This document shows positions 16,410 through 24,480 of a DNA stretch of 64,000 nucleotides, piece after piece (position 1 is the stretch's first letter; every line of letters starts with the position of its first letter). Origin of the DNA: GM7GCV1 sp965221105 (GTDB taxonomy: Bacteria; Pseudomonadota; Gammaproteobacteria; Pseudomonadales; GM7GCV1); NCBI GenBank assembly GCA_965221105.1, contig OZ244871.1, positions 1 through 64,000 on the forward strand, in the 5' to 3' direction. The translations under genes were made by a program, and so were the position numbers. Under the pieces are notes generated by a model. That model was not told the DNA's origin. It made no database searches and saw only the letters and a list, made by a program, of their open reading frames with translations.

Positions 16410-19104
16410 CGACCCGTTGATCAATGGTTTCCCGAATGTCGCGTTGCAGCACATCTGATTTTTCGCCTTCCTCGAGCAGCGCGCCGTCGGAGGTTTCAAT
16501 GACAAAGAGGTCTTCCACGCGTTCGCCGAGAGTTGTGATCTTGGCACTTTTTATAATGACCCCATGCGCGATAAAACGCTCGGCTATTGCAGCCAGCAGG
16601 CCGGCCCGATCAGCTGTGATGACCTCTAGCACCGATTGCCCGTTGACTGTGCTTAAGTGTGTTTCCGTCTTGACCGGAAACTGCTTGAGGCGCCGGTTGG
16701 TAGGTGTTTTGCGAATGCCTGAAGAGGTGTGGTCGGTATCAAATTCTCTACGCAGCATTCGTTCCAGACGTTCTAGCCGGCGGCTGTCATTGTTTATGGG
16801 GCGCGCATTTTCATCCAGAATGTAGAAGGTGAGAAAGCTGAATCCACTGGTCTCGTATAGCCGGGCATCCTGAATATTGAGCCTGGCATTCCCCACGGCT
16901 GTCGCAGCGGAGTAGAAAAGCACGGGGGATTGCTTCGTCCGCACAAAAAGTACCGTTGCTCGCTCTTTGTTGTAATGCACAAAAGGCTTGATTGAAATGA
17001 CCGGCTTTTCATTATCTATATTGTCCAGTAGCAGCGAGGTGTGCCAGGCGATATCTTCATCCGTCTCGCGCTGGAAATAGCTATAGTCTAGACCGTTCCA
17101 CAGTGCCTGATAAGTGCTCGCCTCGTAGCCGTGGTTGTTGAGGTGTGCTGAGGCCATATCCCTTGTTTCCTGTATGAGTTCCTGAGGGTCGACCGCAGTA
17201 TCCAGTCCGCGGCGCAGCAGCTCCCTGCTTCTGTAATACAGCTGTCGCATCAGCGAGGCTCGCCAGTTATTCCAGAGGGTAGGGTTGGTTGCCAGAATAT
17301 CGGCCGTTGTTAGGGTGTACAAAAGGTTGAGCCGCGTTTCATCGCCAACGTTGCGCGCAAAATTTGCGATGACTTCGGGATCGGAGATGTCTTCACGCTG
17401 CGCGACCCGCGACATGAGGAGATGATTCTTGACAAGCCAGATCAGCACCTTGATTTCGGTTCCGCTGAATCCATGATTTCTGGCAAATCTCTCCACATCC
17501 GCAGCGCCCAGCTCAGAGTGATTGCCGCCGCGGCCTTTGCCAATATCGTGGTAGAGTGCAGCAACCACGAGAATTTCCGGTTTGGAATACGAGGCATAGG
17601 TATAGCTGGATACCGGAAATTTGACTCGCGCCTCCGGCAGGCTGAACTCTCGAATATTCCTGATCACGGCCATGGTGTGGATATCCACGGGGTAAATATG
17701 GAAAAGATCGTGCTGAGTGAGACCGATAATGGCACCAAACTCGGGCAGATAGCGTCCAAGTATGGCGTAGCGGCTCATCAGCTGCAGCGGTACTGATAGA
17801 TTATCTGGACTCTTTAACAGCTCGATGAACAGTTGCCGGTTTGCCTGGTCTTTTCGAAAGCCCTCGTCGATCAGGTAGCCATGTTCTCTCAGTTCACGGA
17901 TTGTTTCTGCATGTACGCCAACGATATTCTTGTCTCTTGAGAGAAGAACAAAAGTCTCAAGCAGGGCCGAGGGCATTTCTTTGAAAACGCTCGATGAAGT
18001 GGTCTCCAGATAGTGTCCACGCAGTTGGAAACGCGAATTGATTGGCGTGACTGCCTGCCCATCGGCGGGGTTTAGGTCCACAGCCAGAATTTGCATGAGC
18101 ACGTCGCTAATTTCGCGCACAGTGGAGGCAGTGAGGTAATAGCGCTGCATGAATTGCTCAACGGCAAGGCGCTGGGGCGTGTCTACATAACCAAACATCC
18201 TGGCAAGCTGGCGCTGGGTTTCGAAATCGAGCATTTCCCTGGGACGGTTTGACAACGTATGAATGCCGTAGCGAACCCTCCAGAGAAAACTCTCTGCACT
18301 GCGCAGCGAGTTGTACTCTTCTTCAGTATAAAATCCCCGCCCGGCCAGTTTCTCCAGACCGGATACGTTGTAGGCCCGTTTTGCAACCCAGTGGATCGCC
18401 TGAATGTCCCGCAATCCTCCGGGAGACTCCTTCACGTTGGGTTCGAGATCGAACTCGGTGATGCCATGCTTGTTGTGCCGTTCGTTTTGCTCAGCAAGTT
18501 TTGCGGAAAAAAAACGATCAGCTGGCCAAATGTTATCGATCTGCTTTTGGAGAAGCCCCTCCATATCTACCGAGCCGACGATCAGGCGGCGTTCCAGCAG
18601 GGTGGTCATCACAGTGACATCATTCCGAGCAGCAAGAGCACACTCTCTGGGGGTTCGAACACTATGCCCGATGCTCAACTGCATATCCCACAGAAACGTC
18701 AAAAATTGCTGGATTGAGTCCTGGTATTCTCGTGAATTGTTCTGGCGGAGCAGGAATAACAGATCGAGATCCGAGTGGGGGTGCATTTCTCCACGACCGT
18801 AACCGCCCACTGCATAGAGAGCTATCCCATCATCCCAGTCGTACTGCTGCCAGGCGTAAAAAATAAGTCTGTCAATAAGGTCGGATCGATCTCGCACCAG
18901 CTTGTGGATTTCTTCTCCCTCTATAAAACGGGTATTAAGGTGCTCATCGGCGCTGTGTAAAGCTCGACGAAAGCTTCCTGCAATATCAGTTGATCGCTCT
19001 ATTGATGCAGCAAATTTCCTCTCGTCAAAAAAAAACAGAGCCCCGAATTCCGGCCTCTTTATCGCACTCCGGGGATTCCCAGATCGTCGCAGCTTGCCAA
19101 ACAT
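16390..19104 (-). CDS. glnD: Bifunctional uridylyltransferase/uridylyl-removing enzyme GlnD
   Basis: Nitrogen sensor that adds UMP to PII when glutamine is low and removes it when glutamine is high. The 904 residues match the family (890 in E. coli). The nucleotidyltransferase site is GGYGRGEMHPHSDLDLLFLL near residue 100. The uridylyl-removing HD domain has ALYHDIGKGRGGNHSELGA. Two C-terminal ACT domains follow, the last in QSVLEVITADRAGLLAAIAERF. map lies four bases upstream on the same strand, and the dapC remnant overlaps its 3' end. Confidence 0.96.
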   Translation of the reverse strand: MFGKLRRSGNPRSAIKRPEFGALFFFDERKFAASIERSTDIAGSFRRALHSADEHLNTRFIEGEEIHKLVRDRSDLIDRLIFYAWQQYDWDDGIALYAVGGYGRGEMHPHSDLDLLFLLRQNNSREYQDSIQQFLTFLWDMQLSIGHSVRTPRECALAARNDVTVMTTLLERRLIVGSVDMEGLLQKQIDNIWPADRFFSAKLAEQNERHNKHGITEFDLEPNVKESPGGLRDIQAIHWVAKRAYNVSGLEKLAGRGFYTEEEYNSLRSAESFLWRVRYGIHTLSNRPREMLDFETQRQLARMFGYVDTPQRLAVEQFMQRYYLTASTVREISDVLMQILAVDLNPADGQAVTPINSRFQLRGHYLETTSSSVFKEMPSALLETFVLLSRDKNIVGVHAETIRELREHGYLIDEGFRKDQANRQLFIELLKSPDNLSVPLQLMSRYAILGRYLPEFGAIIGLTQHDLFHIYPVDIHTMAVIRNIREFSLPEARVKFPVSSYTYASYSKPEILVVAALYHDIGKGRGGNHSELGAADVERFARNHGFSGTEIKVLIWLVKNHLLMSRVAQREDISDPEVIANFARNVGDETRLNLLYTLTTADILATNPTLWNNWRASLMRQLYYRSRELLRRGLDTAVDPQELIQETRDMASAHLNNHGYEASTYQALWNGLDYSYFQRETDEDIAWHTSLLLDNIDNEKPVISIKPFVHYNKERATVLFVRTKQSPVLFYSAATAVGNARLNIQDARLYETSGFSFLTFYILDENARPINNDSRRLERLERMLRREFDTDHTSSGIRKTPTNRRLKQFPVKTETHLSTVNGQSVLEVITADRAGLLAAIAERFIAHGVIIKSAKITTLGERVEDLFVIETSDGALLEEGEKSDVLQRDIRETIDQRVDESAHI

Positions 19105-19108
19105 TGTC

Positions 19109-19879
19109 TTAAAAGTGTTCTTCGTTTCTCTTGGTCAGTACATCGCAACCGCTGGCAGTCACGGCAAGAGTATGCTCGTACTGTGCGGACAGGCGGCCAT
19201 CGCGGGTGACTACGGTCCAGCCGTCCGGCTTGACCCTGCCCTTATGTGTGCCTGCATTGATCATGGGTTCGATCGTAAAGGTCAAACCTTCCTCAAGCAG
19301 AAGACCGGTATTCGCCTCGCCATAGTGAAGCACCTGGGGATCCTCGTGAAAAATGGCGCCAATGCCGTGACCGCAATAGTCACGCACCACTGAGTAGTGG
19401 TTTGCTTCTGCGTGGGTCTGAATGGTGTGCCCGATGTCTCCGAGACGCGCCCCCGGCCTGACCAGTTCAATAGCCCTGTACATGCATTCCTGGGTGACGC
19501 GACAGAGTCGACGCGCATGTTCCGAAACATCTCCAACAAAATACATCCTGCTGGTATCGCCGTGCCAGCCGTCTTTGATGACAGTGACGTCAATATTCAG
19601 TACATCCCCGTTTTTGAGCCTTTTTTTTTCCGAGGGAATGCCGTGGCATATGACTTGATTGACCGAGGTGCAGATGGACTTCGGGAATCCCCGGTAGTTC
19701 AGCGGTGCGGGAATGGCATTGAGGGTATTGGTGATGTAGTCGTGACAGATGGTATCCAGCTCTCCAGTCGAAATGCCTGGCACTACATGCTGCTCAACCA
19801 TTTCCAGAACCTCAGCAGCCATCTGGCCTGCGATGCGCATTTTGCCTATTTCTTCGGTGGTTTTGAGTCGGATTGCCAT
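19109..19879 (-). CDS. map: Methionine aminopeptidase, type I
   Basis: Removes the initiator methionine from new proteins. I chose the ATG at 19879 (MAIRLKTTEEIGKMR), which fits E. coli Map and gives 256 residues. An ATG at 19912 would add 11 atypical residues. Metal-binding residues are seen in NIDVTVIKDGWHGDTSRM (two aspartates), GHGIG (histidine), TIEPM (glutamate) and AQYEHT (glutamate). map normally sits back-to-back with rpsB. Here about 4.6 kb of accessory DNA separates them. A run of nine T on the plus strand near 19620 lies inside the gene and is a likely site for slippage. Confidence 0.96.
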   Translation of the reverse strand: MAIRLKTTEEIGKMRIAGQMAAEVLEMVEQHVVPGISTGELDTICHDYITNTLNAIPAPLNYRGFPKSICTSVNQVICHGIPSEKKRLKNGDVLNIDVTVIKDGWHGDTSRMYFVGDVSEHARRLCRVTQECMYRAIELVRPGARLGDIGHTIQTHAEANHYSVVRDYCGHGIGAIFHEDPQVLHYGEANTGLLLEEGLTFTIEPMINAGTHKGRVKPDGWTVVTRDGRLSAQYEHTLAVTASGCDVLTKRNEEHF

Positions 19880-20026
19880 CGAGCATTTTGGTCGGTTCGG
19901 GTCGGGCAACACATTCTAGCGGTAAGCGTCGAAGGAGCAAACAGAAGCGGATAATAAAATCCAAGTAAATGCGCCCCCAGGCGGCTGCGGGGCAGTGTTG
20001 TAGCCAAATAGATTTGTCCGGTTTAA

Positions 20027-20221
20027 GAACCCAAAAAGCCGCTTGCAACTTTCATTGACCTGTTTGCCGGCATCGGTGGGTTCCATCTTGCCGCCGCAAG
20101 CGCTGGACTGGAGTGCGTGTTCGCAAGCGAGATTGACAATGCTTCACAAAATGTCTATACAAGAAATTTTTCCATCAGACCTTGCGGCGATATCGCATTG
20201 CGGATCCTTTCCTACCGATAA
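20027..20221 (+). pseudogene. DNA (cytosine-5-)-methyltransferase N-terminal remnant
   Basis: Sixty-four codons read PLATFIDLFAGIGGFHLAAA and then SEIDNASQNVYTRNF, which are motif I (SAM-binding DLFAGIGG) and motif II region of a Dcm-type C5 methyltransferase. A TAA (20024-20026) lies in frame directly before it, no start codon is present, and the frame ends at TAA 20219. All later motifs, including the catalytic PC, are absent. This is the front end of a methylase, probably from a lost restriction-modification system. It marks the left part of the island between map and rpsB. Confidence 0.75.
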
Positions 20222-20394
20222 TTTCCATTATATTCAATGGCGATAGCATCCCGGATCATATCCATGTCCAGGTTCACGATTTTTGGCAGATTTTCACCTA
20301 CAGATTTCATGTTGATTTTCCGAATTTCTCTTCCAGGGGAGGTTTCTTTTTGATATTCACAAACATTCTGCAAAGAACTTTCCATATTCGGCAC
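20212..20394 (-). CDS. Possible short ORF or restriction-enzyme fragment, unidentified
   Basis: A 60-codon minus-strand frame with protein-like composition (EIRKINMKSVGENLPKIVNL, then DMDMIRDAIAIEYNGNYR). It ends head-on against the methyltransferase remnant. A restriction endonuclease tail would be a natural neighbour of a methylase, but I recognise no motif. It overlaps the region just upstream of the protease gene. It may be only chance, so confidence is low. Confidence 0.2.
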   Translation of the reverse strand: MPNMESSLQNVCEYQKETSPGREIRKINMKSVGENLPKIVNLDMDMIRDAIAIEYNGNYR

Positions 20395-21024
20395 AATGGG
20401 TGTACAGGAACGTGCTTCACTATCGATATTGAAGATAAACGTTACCTAATAACGGCCAGACACGTCGTCGATGCTATTCACAGCGAAGACATAGTAGAGA
20501 TATCTCACAAAGAAGGCTGGTTACGGATACCGGTGCGGTTGGTGGGACATGGAAAGGGAGATATTGATGTGACAGCACGTGCACCTCAAATACTGTTTGG
20601 GGTAACACATCCATTGATCCTATCGATGGATGGTGTGATGCTCGCAGAGGATCTTTACTTTCTTGGATTTCCGTATGGTTTGGAAACAAAGGGGAATGTT
20701 AATTCCGATTTTCCCTTGCCGCTTGTGAAGCGAGCTACTTTATCTTCAGTTCAAGCGGGCGAACCAATGTTACTTGACGGTCATAATAACTTCGGATTCT
20801 CAGGTGGACCTGTCGCCCGTCGAGGGACGGAAGGTGAGCAAACCCTGATCGGTGTTATATCGTGATACCGAGCGGATTATCAAGACATACTGGATGAAAA
20901 GGGAAAGAAAACATCACTTATGTACGAGACCAACACAGGAATTATAATAGCCCACGACATTCAACATGCCGTAAAAATTGTTGAGAATAATCCAATTGGC
21001 GTTGCGGTAAATTGTTCTTCGTAA
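20350..21024 (+). pseudogene. Trypsin-like serine protease interrupted by an in-frame TGA
   Basis: The frame starts at TTG 20350, seven bases after a strong Shine-Dalgarno AGGGGAGG (20335-20342). It encodes a small chymotrypsin-fold protease. The triad is recognisable: His in YLITARHVVD, Asp in GKGDIDVTA, Ser in FGFSGGPVARR. TGA at 20863-20865 (one change from CGA, Arg) stops it after 171 codons. The same frame then continues for 52 codons (YRADYQDILDEKGKKTSLMY, then AHDIQHAVKIVENN) to TAA at 21022, which is the expected last strand and helix. The composition looks more AT-rich than the flanks. It is probably an acquired gene that is now inactivated. Confidence 0.75.
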
Positions 21025-21082
21025 AAAGCGAGGCCGCTTCGGAAACATGAAAACCCGGGCGGCAATCGGATAGGGTAGGGAC

Positions 21083-21295
21083 ATGAATGAACTCTCAAAT
21101 AAGGAACTTGAACATAAAATTGAATTGTTGGAGCGTGACATGAACATATCTTACGAGCGGTTGCGGACCGACATGGCCAACCTGAAGACCGATATGGCCA
21201 GGCGGGAGAACCGGCAGCTGCTGTTGATCCTTGGCGGGATCGCGGCGGCCACCGCGATCTTGGGCGTGCTGATCGCCGGGATACCTGCAGCGTAA
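21083..21295 (+). CDS. Coiled-coil membrane miniprotein 1
   Basis: A 70-residue protein preceded by a GGGTAGGG ribosome-binding site. Residues 1-43 form a charged heptad-like helix (KELEHKIELLERDMNISYER). Residues 45-67 form one membrane helix (LLLILGGIAAATAILGVLIAG). It shares the ISYERLRTDMA/TSYERLLADMA block and overall layout with the protein at 21421. No function is known. Similar coiled-coil/single-span proteins occur in mobile and toxin-like contexts, but nothing here shows such a role. Confidence 0.5.
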   Translation: MNELSNKELEHKIELLERDMNISYERLRTDMANLKTDMARRENRQLLLILGGIAAATAILGVLIAGIPAA

Positions 21296-21420
21296 ACTAC
21301 TGCTTCTTCCCAGGCCCTCACCGGCAGGAAGGCAGACGGGAGACAGGCGCGGATGCGGGAGCTGATCATGGAGGTTGAGGGGCTGGATCGGCCGATCCCA
21401 CCGAGAACGACCGGGCGCTG

Positions 21421-21639
21421 ATGGGGCATCGTGAGGATATGCAGCGCGAGATCGCCGTGCTGGAGGAACGCATGAATACATCGTATGAACGACTACTGGC
21501 CGACATGGCCAGGCGGGATCCCGAGATGGCCAAGCGCGACAAGGACAACCTGCGCTGGCAGATCGGGCTGTGGGTGGCGGCGGTCGTCATTCTCGGCGTC
21601 ATCATCCGGTGGCCGAGCGTCCCCGCCATCACAAACTAA
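21421..21639 (+). CDS. Coiled-coil membrane miniprotein 2, paralogue of the preceding gene
   Basis: A 72-residue protein with a charged helix (REDMQREIAVLEERMNTSYE), the segment LLADMARRD, and a C-terminal membrane helix (IGLWVAAVVILGVII). The shared order of coiled coil, N/TSYERL block, DMARR and membrane helix indicates a duplication with the gene at 21083. The open frame continues upstream of this ATG (ENDRAL) without an obvious start, so the true N-terminus is uncertain. The spacer 21640-21876 holds no gene I can support. Confidence 0.45.
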   Translation: MGHREDMQREIAVLEERMNTSYERLLADMARRDPEMAKRDKDNLRWQIGLWVAAVVILGVIIRWPSVPAITN

Positions 21640-21876
21640 TCCATCCCCTACTGCTACTACCGCCAGCGGCAGGCGGTGCCAACCGGTCCGGTTCCGAATC
21701 CGGCTCTTCATCAGTTCCTTGCGTTTTCCGCAGGTTTTCGGCGTTTTCACGCTGGAGACTGTCTACATGCCAGGCAGTGGTGCAAAGGCCTATCAAGATG
21801 GGTACAATGCACGCCTTTTTTGGCCCTGCTCACCAGGTAGCCAGAAAGCCCAAACGCTCTTTCCGGATCTTCCTGT

Positions 21877-23007
21877 ATGCACGGCTCTGCAGCTCCTCGT
21901 GAGAAACCTGTAAACCCCAATTTTTCGTCGGGGCCCTGTTCCAAAAGGCCTGGTTATGATCCCGGCAATTTGGATACCCGTGTCCTTGGCAGGTCTCACC
22001 GCTCGGCACTGGGTAAGGCCCGTCTCGGCGAAGCGATTGCCAGGACAGCAGCACTGCTCGATATCCCCGCCGACTATCGTGTCGGCATAGTTCCAGCTTC
22101 GGACACCGGCGCTTTTGAAATGGCGATGTGGTCCATGCTCGGTTGCCGCCCCGTCGATATTTTTCACTGGGAATCATTTGGCACCGGCTGGGCCAGCGAT
22201 ATCAAGGAGCAGTTAAAGCTGGACATGATCAATGACTACAAGGCCGGGTACGGGCACTTGCCCGATCTCGGTCAGGCCAATCCGGCTAATGATTGCGTGT
22301 TCACTTTCAACGGCACCACCTCGGGGGTCCGGGTACCGGATCTGAACTGGATCTCGGATCAGAGGTCGGGATTGACGCTGTGCGATGCGACGTCAGCCGT
22401 TTTTGCGATGAACATTGAATGGGCCAAGATTGATGTGTTGACTTTCAGCTGGCAGAAAGTGCTTGGCGGAGAAGGTGGTCACGGTATGCTGGTGCTCAGC
22501 CCTTCAGCGGTCGAACGCCTGGAGTCCTACGTGCCGGATCGCCCGCTGCCGAAACTATTCCGTATGACCAGGGATGGTGACCTGATCGAGGGCATTTTCA
22601 AGGGTGCCACGATCAATACGCCTTCCATGCTTGCAGTTGAAGATTATCTGGATGCGCTGGGATGGATCGACTCCATTGGAGGCCTGTCAGCGGCTATTGC
22701 CCGATCCAGCGCCAATCTGGCCGTCATTGAGAAGTTCGTGGGGGAACGGGACTGGATCGAATTTCTTGCCGTCGAAGCTCGGGAACGCTCCAGCACCAGT
22801 GTCTGTCTGACTCTGGATCTTCCAGATCAAGCTGTCAAAGAGATGGTGGCGATGCTCGAAGAGCAGCAGGTTGCCTTCGATATTGACGCGTACCGAGATG
22901 CGCCAGCCGGATTAAGAATCTGGTGCGGTGCAACTGTTCAAGCCAGTGATCTGAAACTGTTGGTCCCTTGGTTGGACTGGGCTTACGAACAGGTGCAGGG
23001 GCACTGA
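21877..23007 (+). CDS. serC: Phosphoserine aminotransferase, SerC of the alphaproteobacterial/archaeal type
   Basis: Converts 3-phosphohydroxypyruvate and glutamate to phosphoserine. The 376-residue protein reads NPNFSSGPCSKRPG, LGRSHRSALGKARL, GIVPASDTGAFEMAMWS, TFNGTTSGVRVP, TFSWQKVLGGE (PLP lysine Lys194) and EGIFKGATINTPSMLAVEDY. These are typical of the SerC branch found mainly in Alphaproteobacteria and some archaea, not the E. coli branch. Together with the adjacent serA it forms a two-gene serine module inserted between map and rpsB, probably acquired by transfer. No strong ribosome-binding site is seen before the ATG. Confidence 0.88.
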   Translation: MHGSAAPREKPVNPNFSSGPCSKRPGYDPGNLDTRVLGRSHRSALGKARLGEAIARTAALLDIPADYRVGIVPASDTGAFEMAMWSMLGCRPVDIFHWESFGTGWASDIKEQLKLDMINDYKAGYGHLPDLGQANPANDCVFTFNGTTSGVRVPDLNWISDQRSGLTLCDATSAVFAMNIEWAKIDVLTFSWQKVLGGEGGHGMLVLSPSAVERLESYVPDRPLPKLFRMTRDGDLIEGIFKGATINTPSMLAVEDYLDALGWIDSIGGLSAAIARSSANLAVIEKFVGERDWIEFLAVEARERSSTSVCLTLDLPDQAVKEMVAMLEEQQVAFDIDAYRDAPAGLRIWCGATVQASDLKLLVPWLDWAYEQVQGH

Positions 23008-23062
23008 GGGGCGCTGGATATCTGGTGATATCAGTTCCGCATATCACACTGAGAGAATTTTC

Positions 23063-24232
23063 ATGTACTCAATCAAAACCTTCAATGCCATTTCGGAGAA
23101 GGGGCTGACTCGCTTTTCCCGGGATTCATATTCGGTCAGCGCAGAACAGGCTGCACCGGCTGCCTACCTGTTGCGCAGCCACGAACTGCATGGTGAACAC
23201 CTGCCCGAGTCACTGCTGGCGATCGCACGAGCCGGTGCCGGTGTAAACAATGTTCCAGTGCAGCGGTGCAGTGAACTGAGCGTGGTCGTGTTCAATACAC
23301 CAGGTGCCAACGCCAATGCGGTCAAGGAACTGGTAATTACCGGCATGCTTATGGCATGCCGGGATATAGCAGGCGGGGTCGCGTTTTGCCGGAGCCTCAC
23401 CCATTTGATCGACGATGCCGAAATGGCAGAGACTCTAGAAAAGAATAAAGGAGCTTTCGCGGGCCGCGAACTTCAGGGCAAGACACTGGGTGTTATCGGC
23501 CTTGGCGCCATAGGCGCCATGGTTGCCAATATCGGCCTGGAGTTGGGCTTGAATGTAATCGGCTACGATCCAGCTATTTCTGTCGAAGCCGCCTGGCGAC
23601 TCTCAAGCCTGGTTGAGAAGATGGACAGTCTGGAAGCCCTGATGGCCCGCGCAGATTTCCTTACACTCCATGTGCCCGCAATCGAGTCAACCCATCACCT
23701 CATTAACAGTGCACGCTTGTCCCTATGCCGGGAAGGGGCGGTACTGCTGAACTTTGCTCGCAAAACTATCGTGGACAACAAGGCCGTCATCCAGGCCCTC
23801 GATGCCGGCAAACTCAGCAGGTTTGTGACTGATTTCCCCGATGCAGGATTAGCCGCGCGCGGTGATGTTATACCAATGCCACATATAGGTGCGAGCACTG
23901 CAGAGGCGGAGGAGAACTGCGCCATAATGGCTGCAGACCAGCTCATCGACTATCTGGAAAATGGCAACATTAAGAATTCTGTCAATTTCCCGGATGCCAC
24001 CATGCCGAGAATGGGTGTGGCCCGCATTACTTTCGCCAATCTGAACGTTCCCAAAGTGCTTGGGAATGTGCTTTCCGTGCTGGCTGAAGGAAACATCAAT
24101 GTTGCGGATATGCTCAATCGAAGCCGGGAAGATCTCGCCTATAACATCATTGATGTGGAAACCAAGGTTGGGGATGAGATCGTCACCGCCATCAGTGGCG
24201 TCGAGGGTGTCAGCCACGTGAGAGTCCTGTAA
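23063..24232 (+). CDS. serA: D-3-phosphoglycerate dehydrogenase, short ACT type
   Basis: First step of serine synthesis: 3-phosphoglycerate + NAD to 3-phosphohydroxypyruvate. The 389-residue protein has GAGVNNVPVQRC at the substrate domain, the NAD-binding GLGAIGAMVANIGLELG, and LNFARK with the catalytic-region arginine. The proton-relay histidine is in MPHIGAST, and a C-terminal ACT domain (NVLSVLAEGNINVADM) could give serine feedback. GAGAGAA precedes the ATG. It follows serC by 55 bases, so the two are probably one transcript. This short form and its pairing with an atypical SerC suggest joint acquisition. Confidence 0.9.
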   Translation: MYSIKTFNAISEKGLTRFSRDSYSVSAEQAAPAAYLLRSHELHGEHLPESLLAIARAGAGVNNVPVQRCSELSVVVFNTPGANANAVKELVITGMLMACRDIAGGVAFCRSLTHLIDDAEMAETLEKNKGAFAGRELQGKTLGVIGLGAIGAMVANIGLELGLNVIGYDPAISVEAAWRLSSLVEKMDSLEALMARADFLTLHVPAIESTHHLINSARLSLCREGAVLLNFARKTIVDNKAVIQALDAGKLSRFVTDFPDAGLAARGDVIPMPHIGASTAEAEENCAIMAADQLIDYLENGNIKNSVNFPDATMPRMGVARITFANLNVPKVLGNVLSVLAEGNINVADMLNRSREDLAYNIIDVETKVGDEIVTAISGVEGVSHVRVL

Positions 24233-24312
24233 CCTCTCGCATGTCGGCTGAATCAAAGCATTTCAGCCATATCAGCCTGTCATTCAGTCTTTTCCGGCAA
24301 ATGACTTTGTGA

Positions 24313-24480
24313 TATAAAGCGCGGCGCCGTCAGGGACTGTGTCTGCGGCTGAAATTCTTGCAACAGTAATTTGAACGACACACAGGTATTCGCAACCCTT
24401 TTCCGGGTGCCTGGGGACGCGTTTTCCGGGTCAGAAAAGTGGGGATGTCTGGAGGCTTAACCCTACAATTGGAGCAATTT
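24313..24480 (+). promoter_or_regulatory. rpsB upstream region: possible -10 box and S2 leader
   Basis: The 248 bases between serA and rpsB contain no gene. A TATAAA hexamer at 24313-24318 could be a -10 box, though the -35 match is weak. A GC-rich stretch with GGGTGCCTGGGGACGC near 24405-24420 lies between two TTTTCCGGG-like copies. Gammaproteobacterial rpsB mRNAs are known to have a leader bound by S2 for autoregulation, and this may be that element. No fold was computed. Confidence 0.35.

Noticed and set aside
20863..20865. TGA in the protease gene as a recoded (selenocysteine or readthrough) codon
   Set aside because: TGA is used as an ordinary stop by many genes here (for example dnaE and purL). 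No selenocysteine insertion element is seen, and a simple CGA to TGA change explains it.
21766..21810. AYQDGYNAR-like peptide suggesting a transposase fragment
   Set aside because: Only a few residues match and the surrounding frame has no other transposase motif.
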